Shown here: positions 8,349-17,041 of the stretch, piece by piece
Layout: the number at the start of each line of letters is the position of its first letter
How positions within the stretch are numbered: position 1 is the first letter of the stretch
From: Halobellus rufus
GTDB lineage: Archaea > Halobacteriota > Halobacteria > Halobacteriales > Haloferacaceae
NCBI RefSeq assembly: GCF_000739575.1
Contig: NZ_BBJO01000019.1
Span: forward strand, 1 to 49,999
Length of the DNA stretch: 49,999 bases
Reading direction: 5' to 3'
Notes under the pieces: generated by a model
What the model saw: the letters and a program-made list of their open reading frames with translations, nothing else
The model's database searches: none
Told to the model about the DNA's origin: nothing
Made by a program: the position numbers and the translations under genes

Positions 8349-10469
8349 ATGGAATCTGATGCCCCTCCAAACCACTCGTCTGCCACGCACGAACACCACG
8401 ATCACAGTACCGATTCTGGTGAACACGACCACCACCAGGGGGACCACGGTGGGATGCACGAAGGCCACGAGCAGATGTTCCGACGTCGTTTCTTCGTCTC
8501 CACGCTCCTCTCGATTCCTGTCCTGCTCTACAGCCCGACCCTCCAGGAATGGCTAGGCTTCACCGTCCCGACGGTTCCCGGCAGCGAGTGGATTAACCCC
8601 GTCTTCGCGGTGATCGTCTTCGCGTACGGTGGGATTCCGTTCCTCCAGATGGCTGTCCCGGAGCTGAAAGACCGGTCACCGGGGATGATGACGCTGATCT
8701 CGATGGCGATCACCGTCGCGTTCGTTTACAGTCTCGCGAGTGTGGTCTTCCCGACGCAGTCGGCGTTCTTCTGGGAGCTCGTGACGCTGATCGACATAAT
8801 GCTGCTGGGCCATTGGATCGAGATGCGGTCCGTACGCCGGGCCTCAAGCGCGGTGGACGAACTGGCGAAGCTGATGCCGGATACCGCCGAGCGCATCACC
8901 GACGACGGCGACACCGAGGAAGTCCCGGTGAGCGAACTCTCCGAGGGCGACCTCGTGCTTGTCCGGCCCGGCGCGAGTGTCCCTGCTGACGGGATCGTCG
9001 AAGAGGGTGATTCGGACGTCGAGGAGTCGATGATTACTGGCGAGTCGAAACCGGTCTCGAAGGAACCCGGTGATGAGGTGATCGGCGGGACGATCAACGG
9101 CGACGGGAGTCTCCGCGTGCGCGTCGGTGCGACTGGTGATGAGACGACGCTCGCGGGCATTATGCGACTTGTCGAGGAAGCCCAGCAGAGCAAGTCCAAG
9201 ACGCAGGTACTGGCCGACCGTGCGGCTGGGTGGCTGTTCTACGTCGCGCTCGGAGCGGCAGTCGTGACAGCAATCGCATGGACACTTGCAGTCTCGTTCG
9301 ATGCGACCGTTATCGAGCGTGTCGTGACGGTGCTCGTCATCGCCTGTCCGCACGCACTCGGGCTCGCCATTCCCCTTGTGGTCGCGATCAACACGTCGCT
9401 CGCCGCTCGGAACGGGATGCTTGTTCGCGACCGGATTGCAATGGAGGACGCACGGAATCTAGACGCGATCATCTTCGACAAGACGGGGACGCTCACCGAA
9501 GGCGAACACGGTGTCGTGGATATGGCGACCGTCGACGGCGTCACCGAGGATGACGCACTCGAGATGGCAGCGGCCGTAGAGAGCGACTCCGAGCACATGA
9601 TCGCACGAGCCATCCGCGAAGCAGCCGACGAGCGTGATCTTCGCGCCCCTGACGCGACCGACTTCGAGGCGATCAAAGGCCGAGGCGTCCGCGCGATCGT
9701 CGACGGCAACGAGGTGTACGTCGGCGGGCCGAACCTGTTGACCCAACTCGATAGCGAGATACCAGCCCACCTCCAGCGCTTTGCTGACGAGGCTGGTGAG
9801 AACGCACAGACAGTAGTGTATCTCGTTCGCGACGGAGAACTGATCGCTGCCTTCGCGATGGCCGACGTGATCCGGGAGGAAAGCTACGCCGTCGTCGACG
9901 CGCTCCACGATCTCGATATCGAGGTGGCGATGTTGACGGGCGACTCTCAGGACGTTGCTAACGCTGTCGCGGACGAACTGGGTATCGACACGGTGTTCGC
10001 GGAGGTACTCCCCGAGGACAAGGACAAGAAAGTCCAGGAACTCCAGGATCAGGGGAAGCTCGTGGGGATGGTCGGGGACGGCGTCAACGACGCGCCGGCG
10101 CTGACGCGGGCAGACGTCGGCATCGCAATCGGGAGCGGCACCGACGTTGCGGTCCAGTCGGCGGATGTCATCCTGGTCCAGAACAACCCGATGGATGTCG
10201 TTCGGCTGGTCAAGCTGAGCAAGGCGAGCTACCGGAAGATGCAGGAGAACATCGTCTGGGCCGCCGGCTACAACGTCTTCGCGATTCCGCTTGCAGCAGG
10301 CGTGTTGGCACCGATCGGGATTCTGCTGTCCCCCGCTGTGGGTGCGCTCCTGATGTCGTTGAGTACAGTAATCGTCGCGATCAACGCACAGCTACTCCGC
10401 CGTGTGGACCTGTCCATTCCCGAGCTTCCAAGCGGGACACCAGCTACGGAGGCACAGCCCGCTGACTGA
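8349..10469 (+). CDS. CopB-type copper-exporting P1B ATPase
   Basis: 706 aa P-type ATPase. The first 45 residues are strongly His-rich (repeated HH, DHH, HEGH), replacing the CxxC domains of CopA types. Membrane helices follow from about 48. TGES (actuator) is at 230-233, the channel motif CPH at 333-335, and the phosphorylation loop DKTGT at 377-381. Further on come SEHM as the HP-type motif and GDGVNDAP in the hinge. CPH is the signature of the CopB (P1B-3) branch, linked with Cu(II)/Cu(I) and sometimes silver. The SHOCT protein and zinc-finger protein before it and the PadR regulator after it make a compact metal-resistance region. Confidence 0.92.
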   Translation: MESDAPPNHSSATHEHHDHSTDSGEHDHHQGDHGGMHEGHEQMFRRRFFVSTLLSIPVLLYSPTLQEWLGFTVPTVPGSEWINPVFAVIVFAYGGIPFLQMAVPELKDRSPGMMTLISMAITVAFVYSLASVVFPTQSAFFWELVTLIDIMLLGHWIEMRSVRRASSAVDELAKLMPDTAERITDDGDTEEVPVSELSEGDLVLVRPGASVPADGIVEEGDSDVEESMITGESKPVSKEPGDEVIGGTINGDGSLRVRVGATGDETTLAGIMRLVEEAQQSKSKTQVLADRAAGWLFYVALGAAVVTAIAWTLAVSFDATVIERVVTVLVIACPHALGLAIPLVVAINTSLAARNGMLVRDRIAMEDARNLDAIIFDKTGTLTEGEHGVVDMATVDGVTEDDALEMAAAVESDSEHMIARAIREAADERDLRAPDATDFEAIKGRGVRAIVDGNEVYVGGPNLLTQLDSEIPAHLQRFADEAGENAQTVVYLVRDGELIAAFAMADVIREESYAVVDALHDLDIEVAMLTGDSQDVANAVADELGIDTVFAEVLPEDKDKKVQELQDQGKLVGMVGDGVNDAPALTRADVGIAIGSGTDVAVQSADVILVQNNPMDVVRLVKLSKASYRKMQENIVWAAGYNVFAIPLAAGVLAPIGILLSPAVGALLMSLSTVIVAINAQLLRRVDLSIPELPSGTPATEAQPAD

Positions 10470-10534
10470 GGCTATTCTGGCTACTACAAGAGGGATTCCT
10501 TGGGGAGACCATCGCTTCGGATAGTTGGTGGGTG

Positions 10535-10843
10535 CTATGCTGGAATCGATTCTTTGCTCTCCAAATACTGGTTTTCCCACTCACGTCGTGCTTCTATTTC
10601 ACGCTGACCACGCTGTGTGACTGTGTATACGTTCGTCCGCTTGTCGAGTTCACCCTTCTCGAGCAGTCCTTTGTTGACGAGATCATCGAGATTCGGATAG
10701 AGACGGCCGTGGTTGATCTCCTGCTCGTAATAGTCGTCGAGTTCGTCCTTGATTGCGAGCCCATGTGGTTCCTCGAGCCCGGTTGTTACGTACAAGATAT
10801 CCCGCTGGAACCCAGTTAGATCGTGCATCTGTCTGTTCCCCAT
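10535..10843 (-). CDS. PadR-family transcriptional regulator
   Basis: 102 aa. A compact winged helix fills most of it: 'LTGFQRDILYVTTGL', 'GLAIKDELDDYY', recognition region 'INHGRLYPNLDDLVNKGLLEKG', and wing 'NVYTVTQRG'. The GRLYPNLDxLxxxGLL pattern is diagnostic of PadR. PadR proteins are usually small-ligand-responsive dimeric repressors. It is transcribed toward the copper ATPase and away from the histone-fold gene, with a 120-bp divergent promoter region to its right. Its target could be itself, the adjacent DUF1931 gene or the copper genes. Confidence 0.85.
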   Translation of the reverse strand: MGNRQMHDLTGFQRDILYVTTGLEEPHGLAIKDELDDYYEQEINHGRLYPNLDDLVNKGLLEKGELDKRTNVYTVTQRGQREIEARREWENQYLESKESIPA

Positions 10844-10929
10844 TTTTGAGGGGTGGCATATGTTCTCTCTGGTACTCAGAGGCGAATTCGGCGTGACTGG
10901 TTAGGAAGACTACGTGAGAACTTCGAAAC

Positions 10930-10936
10930 TTTATAT
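10930..10936 (+). promoter_or_regulatory. TATA box for the DUF1931 gene
   Basis: TTTATATG lies 28-34 nt before the ATG at 10963. It is within the divergent region shared with the PadR gene, so PadR could bind here. Confidence 0.5.
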
Positions 10937-10962
10937 GGTGGACAGGAGAAATCTGCGATGGA

Positions 10963-11130
10963 ATGTCTGACCTAATCGTCAAAGCAGCCGTGAAGGACGC
11001 GCTCTCGGACCACAACGTCTCGGCGGATTTCTACGACGCCCTCAACGAAGAGGTCGCCGAACTGCTCGACGACGCCGCAGAGCGCGCTGAGGCCAACGAC
11101 CGGAAGACGGTACAGCCCCGCGATCTGTAG
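10963..11130 (+). CDS. DUF1931-type small histone-fold protein
   Basis: 55 aa, beginning MSDLIVKAAV and ending KTVQPRDL. The end, with a helical core containing 'DFYDALNEEVAELLDDAAERA', matches the DUF1931 family of archaeal histone-fold-like proteins (a long central helix, then the R-K-T-V-x-P-x-D-L segment common in histone folds). Such proteins are expected to bind DNA or dimerise with other histone folds. It is followed closely by the exonuclease VII genes on the same strand. The start is supported by the TATA box 30 nt upstream. Confidence 0.75.
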   Translation: MSDLIVKAAVKDALSDHNVSADFYDALNEEVAELLDDAAERAEANDRKTVQPRDL

Positions 11131-11205
11131 GCCTTCATAACGCAGCCACTCCCGTCACCTGAACGTAGCTTTTTGAGGTTCCTGGTCAGAAGGTAGGAAA
11201 CGGAG

Positions 11206-12258
11206 ATGGCGGACGCACCGGATACCGAACGGCAGGCAGTCGAACCCGATGCGAGAGAGGTCCTTAGCGTGTCCCAGCTGAACGACCGGATCGCGTCGGT
11301 CGTCCAGGACACGCCTGCCCTCAACGGCGTCCGCTGTATCGGGGAGGTCACTGACCTCCACAAGAACAGTACGGCGCTCTACTTCACGCTCACCGACGGC
11401 GAGGCCGAGCTCCCCTGTATGATCTGGGCGAACCGTTACCGGGAGATGGACGCCGACCTCGAGGACGGGGCCGAAGTCATCCTCGAGGGCGATATCGACT
11501 ACTGGGTTGAAGGTGGGAAAATCGACCTCAAACCGTGGGAGGTGATCGTCGTCGGCGACGGCGACCAGGCAGCCGCCGTCGAGCGACTGCGAAGCGAACT
11601 CGAAGAGCGAGGCTGGTTCGACGACGAGCAGAAACAGCAACCGCCGGCGTTCCCGGAGCAGATTGGCGTCGTCACGTCCCTTCGAGGAGACGCCCGGTAC
11701 GACATCCAGAACGCAATCCACGGACAGGGCCCCACCGTCGACATCCTGGTGAAGGACGCAACCGTCCAGGGGTCGAACGCACCAACGTCCATCGCGAACG
11801 GCATCCACCATCTCGACCGCTCGGAGGACGTCGACGCCATCATCGTCGGTCGGGGCGGTGGGAGCGATTCGAACCTCCAAGCCTTCAACACTGAGCGGGT
11901 TGCGGAGGCGATCTTCACCGCGAATACCCCGGTGGTCACCGCGATTGGACACACTGATGACCGACTCATCGCGGATCAGGTGGCGGACGTCGCGACGATC
12001 ACGCCGACCGCCGCCGGCGAGTATATCGTGACCTCCCGCAAAGAGTTCCTTGCGAGTGAGATTGAGCCGCTGGAGCAACAGCTCGACGCCGCGTACGAGA
12101 CCTTCCAGCAGGACCACGAACACGAACAGGAGCTCGCCGAAGCAGTCGGTGAAGCGACCGCACCCGAGGGCCTTCCACCGATTTACTACAAGACCGCCAT
12201 CGCTGTGCTGCTGTTGCTGTTGTTGGTCATCACCGGGCTTTGGCTGGGGGTGATTTAA
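11206..12258 (+). CDS. xseA: exodeoxyribonuclease VII large subunit, membrane-anchored variant
   Basis: 350 aa. Residues about 18-105 are the N-terminal OB domain ('LNGVRCIGEVTDLHKNSTA', 'CMIWANRY'). Residues 145-290 are the catalytic core with 'IGVVTSLRGDARYDI', 'VDAIIVGRGGGSDSNLQAFN' and 'TAIGHTDDRLIADQVAD', the XseA signature order. Exo VII degrades single-stranded DNA from both ends. Bacterial XseA proteins are about 450 aa with a long C-terminal coiled coil that binds XseB. Here the coil is short (about 285-320) and is followed by a clear membrane helix of repeated leucines (about 326-346). xseB follows after 2 nt. Confidence 0.9.
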   Translation: MADAPDTERQAVEPDAREVLSVSQLNDRIASVVQDTPALNGVRCIGEVTDLHKNSTALYFTLTDGEAELPCMIWANRYREMDADLEDGAEVILEGDIDYWVEGGKIDLKPWEVIVVGDGDQAAAVERLRSELEERGWFDDEQKQQPPAFPEQIGVVTSLRGDARYDIQNAIHGQGPTVDILVKDATVQGSNAPTSIANGIHHLDRSEDVDAIIVGRGGGSDSNLQAFNTERVAEAIFTANTPVVTAIGHTDDRLIADQVADVATITPTAAGEYIVTSRKEFLASEIEPLEQQLDAAYETFQQDHEHEQELAEAVGEATAPEGLPPIYYKTAIAVLLLLLLVITGLWLGVI

Positions 12259-12260
12259 CC

Positions 12261-12443
12261 GTGGCAAAAGACGCCGAAATCCACGATCGACTGAGTCGCG
12301 TCGAGGAGATCATTGATCAGCTCGACGCGGACGAATGCGACCTCGATGAAGGTACAGCCCTCCACGAGGAAGGACAGGAACTCTTGGCCGAGGTTCGAGA
12401 GATCCTCGACGAGGGGAGCGGCGAAGTTGTGGAGCTCGAGTAA
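12261..12443 (+). CDS. xseB: exodeoxyribonuclease VII small subunit
   Basis: 60 aa, starting at GTG two bases after the xseA stop. The body 'RLSRVEEIIDQLDADECDLDEGTALHEEGQELLAEVREIL' is the two-helix XseB pattern, in which a glutamate-rich segment before the second helix binds the large subunit. An upstream in-frame ATG at 12240 lies inside xseA and is less likely. Confidence 0.85.
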   Translation: MAKDAEIHDRLSRVEEIIDQLDADECDLDEGTALHEEGQELLAEVREILDEGSGEVVELE

Positions 12444-12461
12444 GCGAGCTGATTCTCGGCT

Positions 12462-12503
12462 TTAACCAACAATTGCTCTCCACACCCGCGATTTGTTGGT
12501 TAA
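12462..12503. repeat. 11-bp inverted repeat, candidate operator of the conjugation operon
   Basis: TTAACCAACAA (12462-12472) and its exact reverse complement (12493-12503) are separated by 20 nt, giving about four helical turns between arm starts. The pair lies after xseB and 105 nt before the first frame of the conjugation operon. The same TTAACCAACA core recurs as an inverted pair at 30245-30395. It may be an operator, an origin-like site or a recombination site. The remaining sequence to 12607 is AT-richer and probably contains the operon promoter. Confidence 0.6.
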
Positions 12504-12607
12504 GTTTTCTACGGAGTGAACAAGTAATCCTATTTTAGTTTATCCAACATTCTTGCACCCTTTGATAGCCAGAAAGCATTTAGGAGTCTTCCAACTACCG
12601 CGTCAAC

Positions 12608-12652
12608 ATGTACCGGGATTCAGCCGGTGCATACCCATACCCGCACGTATGA
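12608..12652 (+). CDS. 14-codon leader peptide coupled to the first operon gene
   Basis: ATG at 12608 opens a 14-codon frame (MYRDSAGAYPYPHV) whose TGA overlaps the next gene's ATG in the form ATGA. This arrangement would couple translation of the peptide and the following gene. The Tyr/Pro/His-rich end could slow ribosomes. No family is known to me; the evidence is the junction alone, so it may be chance. Confidence 0.35.
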   Translation: MYRDSAGAYPYPHV

Positions 12653-12927
12653 TTACACGGTCAGTCACCATCGAGGAGATCGATGACCTATACCTGATGT
12701 GGAACGACCACATCAACGCCTCTGCCCTCTATCGCCGCGCCCTCCGCGAGGAAATGGACGTCCGCGGTATCGACCCAGATGAGCTCCGTGACCTCCTCGA
12801 CCGGGCCCGCGAACAGGGCTACACGCTCGAAGAGATCGCAGAGGAGACGAACCGTTTCGATGATCTCCAGTCGCTCGTCGAGGAGCCACGGAGCTGCTCA
12901 CCGGCTGGAGAAGCTTCCAACGACTAA
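12649..12927 (+). CDS. small helical protein, first gene of the conjugation operon
   Basis: 92 aa, entirely helical by composition ('VTIEEIDDLYLMWNDHINASALYRRALREEMD', then 'DPDELRDLLDRAREQGYTLEEIAEETNRFDDL'). A longer in-frame start at 12553 exists, but the ATG at 12649 removes a non-helical leader and couples with the upstream mini-frame. There is no known catalytic motif. Being promoter-proximal in the secretion operon it may be a regulator or an accessory factor. It ends 6 nt before the pilin-like gene. Confidence 0.6.
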   Translation: MITRSVTIEEIDDLYLMWNDHINASALYRRALREEMDVRGIDPDELRDLLDRAREQGYTLEEIAEETNRFDDLQSLVEEPRSCSPAGEASND

Positions 12928-12933
12928 CCCGCT

Positions 12934-13353
12934 ATGACACAGGATAGTACTCCCTCCGACCCTGAGCGTAGCTCCGAAACAGACTCGTCGTCGGGAAGCA
13001 GGCTTCCCAGGCAAGCCGCAGTTACGATTGTCCTGCTGAGCCTGTTCGCCGTCCAACCCGCTGCCGCGCAGACCAACGCGGTCTGCAGCGCGGATAACCT
13101 CCCGAGTATGATTGAGGGATTCTTCCAGCTCACCACCGCGCTGGGGATCGTCGGCCTCGCCATCGTCTGGCAGGCTGACTCCCTCATCGAGATGTTCACC
13201 CTCAATCCCGAACAGAAGAAGGGCCTCAAGCGCCACAAACGCTCCGCGATGAAATCAGCGGTCGTCCTCGTGGTGCTCGGTCCCCTGTACACCGTCGCCG
13301 GATCGATGATGGGCCTCCCGCTGGCCCAGTGTGTCGACCTCGTCCCCTGGTAA
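12934..13353 (+). CDS. VirB2/TrbC-like pilin candidate
   Basis: 139 aa. A charged leader is followed by a hydrophobic signal-like helix (about 27-46) ending in PAAAQT, a good signal-peptidase I style site. Two further membrane helices lie at about 66-82 and 105-128, with a short basic loop 'KKGLKRHKRSAMK' between them. Signal plus two helices with a basic loop is the topology of VirB2/TrbC pilins. A cysteine after the cleavage site and one near the C-terminus could form a disulfide. Location in the operon supports the pilin call; sequence identity to known pilins was not verifiable. Confidence 0.55.
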   Translation: MTQDSTPSDPERSSETDSSSGSRLPRQAAVTIVLLSLFAVQPAAAQTNAVCSADNLPSMIEGFFQLTTALGIVGLAIVWQADSLIEMFTLNPEQKKGLKRHKRSAMKSAVVLVVLGPLYTVAGSMMGLPLAQCVDLVPW

Positions 13354-13380
13354 ACCGCTCCCACCCCCGCTGTGAGCCCT

Positions 13381-15117
13381 ATGGAACGCCGAGAGCTCTC
13401 CATAATCATGGCCGCACTGTGCGTGACGAGTGTAGTCACGGGTATCGTCACGGCTGCCCCACCACGGCCAGGAACTGAGGACAACGGGCTCACTGAGAAC
13501 GAATCGGCGACGCTGTGGTCTCGCGACTCGGACGACTACATCAGCCAGGAGGAGTACCAAGAGCGGTACGGGGAGTCTCGGACCGCGATGCAACAGCTCG
13601 CGAACGGGACGGACATCACGTTCAAGCGCCCACCAGCGACCGCGGCGACGTGGACGCGGAACGACTTCAAGGACCTGAACGCCGGCGGGTCGGACACCTC
13701 CATTCACCCACCTCACGCCTCGCTGGAAGACGGCGTCTACATCGAAGATGCGCACGCCACGATATTCGCCGTCCAACCATCGACGCGAGGCCACCTAGAG
13801 TCGGGCGAAACCCCGCTCTACATCGCGCCGAACGGGACGATGCGTGGGTTCGTCGACTACCGTGTTCGTGTCCCCAATGGGAGTTCGTCCGGCAATCGGA
13901 CGGTCGAGTGGTCGCTGACGAACCACGAGGTCGACGAGGTCCGGCTCATCAACGATGGAACCACCATCGTCGAGCAGGAGGGCTCGCACACCCCCGCGTT
14001 GGAGTACCAGATCGAGGACGATTGGAGTACGACATTCACCCTCGAAGCAGAGATAGACGTTCGCTTGAAGAAGACGGTCCGGATCGACCGAGGTGATGAG
14101 ACGGACGTCGATGTCACGTACCAAACCAAGTCGCTCAACGTCACGGATTCAATCAATGTCGAGATCTACGACCTTACGGCGTACCCCTACTACGCCGAAT
14201 ACCCGAACGGCGATGCCGGGGTGGCGATCTTCCAGTCCCGCCCCTGGCAGGGCTACACGCTAACCGAGAACGGGAGTGCTCGCGTTCGCGGTGTCTGGCG
14301 GTTCTACACTGCCCGGAACACGAACTGGGATACGCTTGTGCAGTCCAGCCGGACGGGGAGCTCGACCGTCGAGTCCGACGCGATCCCCGTCTACGTCCAC
14401 GCGTATCCCTCCCGGATCGGTCCCCGTGCTGAGCCAGTCCGTGATGGTCCTGAGATCATCGATACCTGGGGGACGGACCGTCCATCGCCGGTGGGAACCC
14501 TCGGGGAGAACATCAACATCGAGATCGTCAACCAGTCCTACACGACGACGTATGGTCTCGCCGTCCGCGCCGAGACAGTCGACCGTGAGGATCTCCACGT
14601 TGCAGGCATCGTCCGTGGCGTAAACGCCTCTATCGTCGCACCTGATGCCGGTTCTGAGCGACAGCTTCGGCGCAGTAACCTCTCCGTCGAGGTGATCCGG
14701 CAAAACCAGTCACAGGCGACGCTCCGTATCGAGCTTCGAGATAACCAGACGGGAACTCCGATTGGACTCGGCGGAGGCGGTCGCCGGTATCCGATCGGTG
14801 GCGGGGCTCGGAACGGATACATCACCATCGCGGACCAACGGGTCGAAACGAACGCGTCTGGCGTCGCAATCGTGACGGTGGAGCAACCGGGGATCTACAC
14901 CGCCCGGTATCACCCTGGGTCGTGGCTTGGCCACAATCCCGCCTACGTGAGTGATACGGCGACGGCCCGCTGGCATCCACTCGGGACAATCGAGGGCTGG
15001 TTTGCTCTCTTCGTCGAGGTCGGATGGCAGCTCCTCCCCTTCTTCGTGATGTTCTACGCCGGGAAACGGCTCCTGCGGATGCTCGGCCCCGAAGACATCT
15101 TCCAGAACAATCCATGA
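13381..15117 (+). CDS. large secreted protein with a C-terminal membrane anchor, conjugation operon
   Basis: 578 aa. A signal peptide (about 5-28, ending in TAAPP) is followed by roughly 500 residues of beta-rich, N-glycosylation-rich extracellular sequence containing many N-x-S/T sites. A glycine-rich patch lies near 465 ('GLGGGGRRYPIGGG'). A C-terminal membrane helix 'WFALFVEVGWQLLPFFVMFY' and a short cytoplasmic tail end the protein. An ATG at 13381 is preferred to the GTG at 13372. No enzyme motif is visible. It is probably a surface or pore component that contacts recipient cells or crosses the S-layer. It overlaps the next gene in ATGA form. Confidence 0.6.
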   Translation: MERRELSIIMAALCVTSVVTGIVTAAPPRPGTEDNGLTENESATLWSRDSDDYISQEEYQERYGESRTAMQQLANGTDITFKRPPATAATWTRNDFKDLNAGGSDTSIHPPHASLEDGVYIEDAHATIFAVQPSTRGHLESGETPLYIAPNGTMRGFVDYRVRVPNGSSSGNRTVEWSLTNHEVDEVRLINDGTTIVEQEGSHTPALEYQIEDDWSTTFTLEAEIDVRLKKTVRIDRGDETDVDVTYQTKSLNVTDSINVEIYDLTAYPYYAEYPNGDAGVAIFQSRPWQGYTLTENGSARVRGVWRFYTARNTNWDTLVQSSRTGSSTVESDAIPVYVHAYPSRIGPRAEPVRDGPEIIDTWGTDRPSPVGTLGENINIEIVNQSYTTTYGLAVRAETVDREDLHVAGIVRGVNASIVAPDAGSERQLRRSNLSVEVIRQNQSQATLRIELRDNQTGTPIGLGGGGRRYPIGGGARNGYITIADQRVETNASGVAIVTVEQPGIYTARYHPGSWLGHNPAYVSDTATARWHPLGTIEGWFALFVEVGWQLLPFFVMFYAGKRLLRMLGPEDIFQNNP

Positions 15118-15971
15118 CGCGAAACAATCACCACCTCAGCAGACGGACCGCCCTTCGAACAGTCGCCGGCGCCGCGCTCGCGAGTGTGGCCGGGTGCCTG
15201 GACAGTAACGGAAGTACCACTCCGAATGGGAGTGAGAGCCCCGCAGATGGGTCGGGAGTGTTCCGGCAGGTGACCGTCGATGGAACAGCACTCGTCGTCG
15301 AATTCGCCGCCGACTCAGAGTTCGACCAGATCAACCTCATTCAGCCGAATGGGGAGCTGTTCGGTCAGCGGGAAGTCGCTGCGGGGTCACAACAGGTTTC
15401 CTTCGATCTCGGAACGAGCTACGCACCGGGCGAGTACGAGGTTGTTGCTCTCAACGGTGAGGAGACGGTTGGTGAGAGTTCCCTCTCTGTCCAGCCGACC
15501 TTAGAAATCGTCGAGATGGGAATTGGCAGAAACCAACCCGATGAGATGTGGGATGGACCAGAAGACAAGATCGAAGAGGAGGCTTTTGTCACCGTCGAAA
15601 ATCGGGGGAGTGGACCAGACGCGGTAACGAAACTACTCTTCATCGGTGATGTTCCCTACCCCTCTGACGAGGAGGGTACGAACTACGTAGACGATGAAGA
15701 TGTGAGCGGGATCTACGACCCTGAATCAGATTCGGAGGTCGAACAAGTCACAATCGCTCCAGGGGCCCAAGTCACGCTTTACAGTTCACGCTCGCCATTT
15801 GCCTTCGTTCCTGGAGCAGGAACTTCCTGCTCTGACGAGGCGAAGACTGGCGAGTTCGAGCTGATCCTAGAAACACGGGTGGGTGGAGATCGCATTACAA
15901 AAACGTACAACATCCAGTATTCAGCATCTCAGGACTCAGATAGCTGTGATATTTCCATCAGTGAGGCCTAA
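15114..15971 (+). CDS. Tat lipoprotein of the conjugation operon
   Basis: 285 aa. The N-terminus 'LSRRTALRTVAGAALASVAGC' combines a twin-arginine motif with a lipobox, so the protein should be exported folded and lipid-anchored outside the cell. A Ser/Thr/Asn linker is followed by two beta-sandwich-like parts; one has 'EFDQINLIQPNGELFGQREV', the other 'EAFVTVENRGSGPDAVTKLLF', which resembles CARDB-type domains of archaeal surface proteins. A DSCDI motif sits near the end. It starts in the stop of the preceding gene and ends 2 nt before the VirB6-like gene. Possibly a VirB7/VirB9-like outer structural part. Confidence 0.65.
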   Translation: MTRNNHHLSRRTALRTVAGAALASVAGCLDSNGSTTPNGSESPADGSGVFRQVTVDGTALVVEFAADSEFDQINLIQPNGELFGQREVAAGSQQVSFDLGTSYAPGEYEVVALNGEETVGESSLSVQPTLEIVEMGIGRNQPDEMWDGPEDKIEEEAFVTVENRGSGPDAVTKLLFIGDVPYPSDEEGTNYVDDEDVSGIYDPESDSEVEQVTIAPGAQVTLYSSRSPFAFVPGAGTSCSDEAKTGEFELILETRVGGDRITKTYNIQYSASQDSDSCDISISEA

Positions 15972-15973
15972 TC

Positions 15974-17035
15974 ATGGTTGATCTAATCGACGTCGTACTG
16001 GAGGGGTTCAAAGAGGTCGTGGATTGGTTTGTCGGCCTCTTCATGGACGGTCTCCGCTCTGGCTACGAGACCCTTACTGAGGAGATGTTCGGAACACCGA
16101 CACCAGATACCAACGGAGCGTTCGTCTTCGGTGAACCCCAAAATGCTCCCTGGCCTGCAATTCAGGATGCACTAGTCGGAGGTGAGATCATGTTGATCTC
16201 ACTTCTCCTCCTCGTAATGTGCGTCCAAGGCCGACACACGGTCCGAATCTTCAATATCGGTAGTGCATACGAGGCCAGGCGCACCAAGAAAACCGCGTGG
16301 GTCGGTGCGTTCCTAATCATCACCTGGTACTGGGTGAGTATCCTCGGCCTCTACATCGTTGATGGGTTCACCGTCGCCCTGATGCCGAGTCTGAGTTCCT
16401 TGGGAGAGGCGATGCTAAACTTCCTCGAAGTCTCCCTTACGAACCCCGGACTTTCGCTCGTCTTCGCCCTGGTCGGTGGTCTTTCGATGTGGGCCTTGGA
16501 GGCTCTCTACTACATTCGAGAGGTTCTACTCTACGTCTACGTGTACGGAATGCCGATTGCGTTCGCTCTTGCATATGGCAATATTCCGGTTCTCTCCGAT
16601 ATCGCGATGGGATTCAGCAAGCGATTCGTGCCATTAGCCGTCCTGCCTCTGCCGGCAGCGGTGGTTTTCAAAGGATACGATCTACTGTACTCACAGAACG
16701 CTATCGCCCCGAGTAGCCCATTTTTACGCTACTTGGTCGCAGCGTCACTCCCCCTGATTGCGCTGTATCTGACTTGGAAGACGTTCAAGTACGCAACCCC
16801 ACTGACAGCGAAGGTTCTGGGTGGCGCCACGAAGGGTGCGGCTCTCATCGGCGGCGTGGCTGCCGGGGCCTACGTTGGTGGGGCTGGCGTCGCGACGACC
16901 GCAGCCCGATGGGGGCCCAAGGCCGCCGCAGGGCACGCGGTCGCCCAGAAAGCAGCAGCTCGAGGGACGAATGGTGACGAAGACAGCGGGACGCCGTCCT
17001 ACCGGCGGACCGAGAACGACCCTGGAAGCTACTAA
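15974..17035 (+). CDS. VirB6/TrbL-like polytopic membrane protein
   Basis: 353 aa. The first helices are amphipathic; strong membrane segments occur near residues 70-85, 113-135, 160-180, 190-210, 220-240 and 255-273. A Gly/Ala-rich segment (about 284-312) and a basic, disordered tail follow. The design (several helices, a conserved 'EALYYIREVLLYVYVYGMPIAFALAYGN' core, Ala/Gly-rich end) matches VirB6/TrbL channel proteins of type IV secretion. It is placed between surface components and the VirB4-type ATPases. Confidence 0.6.
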   Translation: MVDLIDVVLEGFKEVVDWFVGLFMDGLRSGYETLTEEMFGTPTPDTNGAFVFGEPQNAPWPAIQDALVGGEIMLISLLLLVMCVQGRHTVRIFNIGSAYEARRTKKTAWVGAFLIITWYWVSILGLYIVDGFTVALMPSLSSLGEAMLNFLEVSLTNPGLSLVFALVGGLSMWALEALYYIREVLLYVYVYGMPIAFALAYGNIPVLSDIAMGFSKRFVPLAVLPLPAAVVFKGYDLLYSQNAIAPSSPFLRYLVAASLPLIALYLTWKTFKYATPLTAKVLGGATKGAALIGGVAAGAYVGGAGVATTAARWGPKAAAGHAVAQKAAARGTNGDEDSGTPSYRRTENDPGSY

Positions 17036-17041
17036 CAACCC

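Noticed and set aside
11155..12267. 370-aa minus-strand open frame opposite xseA
   Set aside because: xseA shows unmistakable family motifs on the plus strand; the antisense frame has none.
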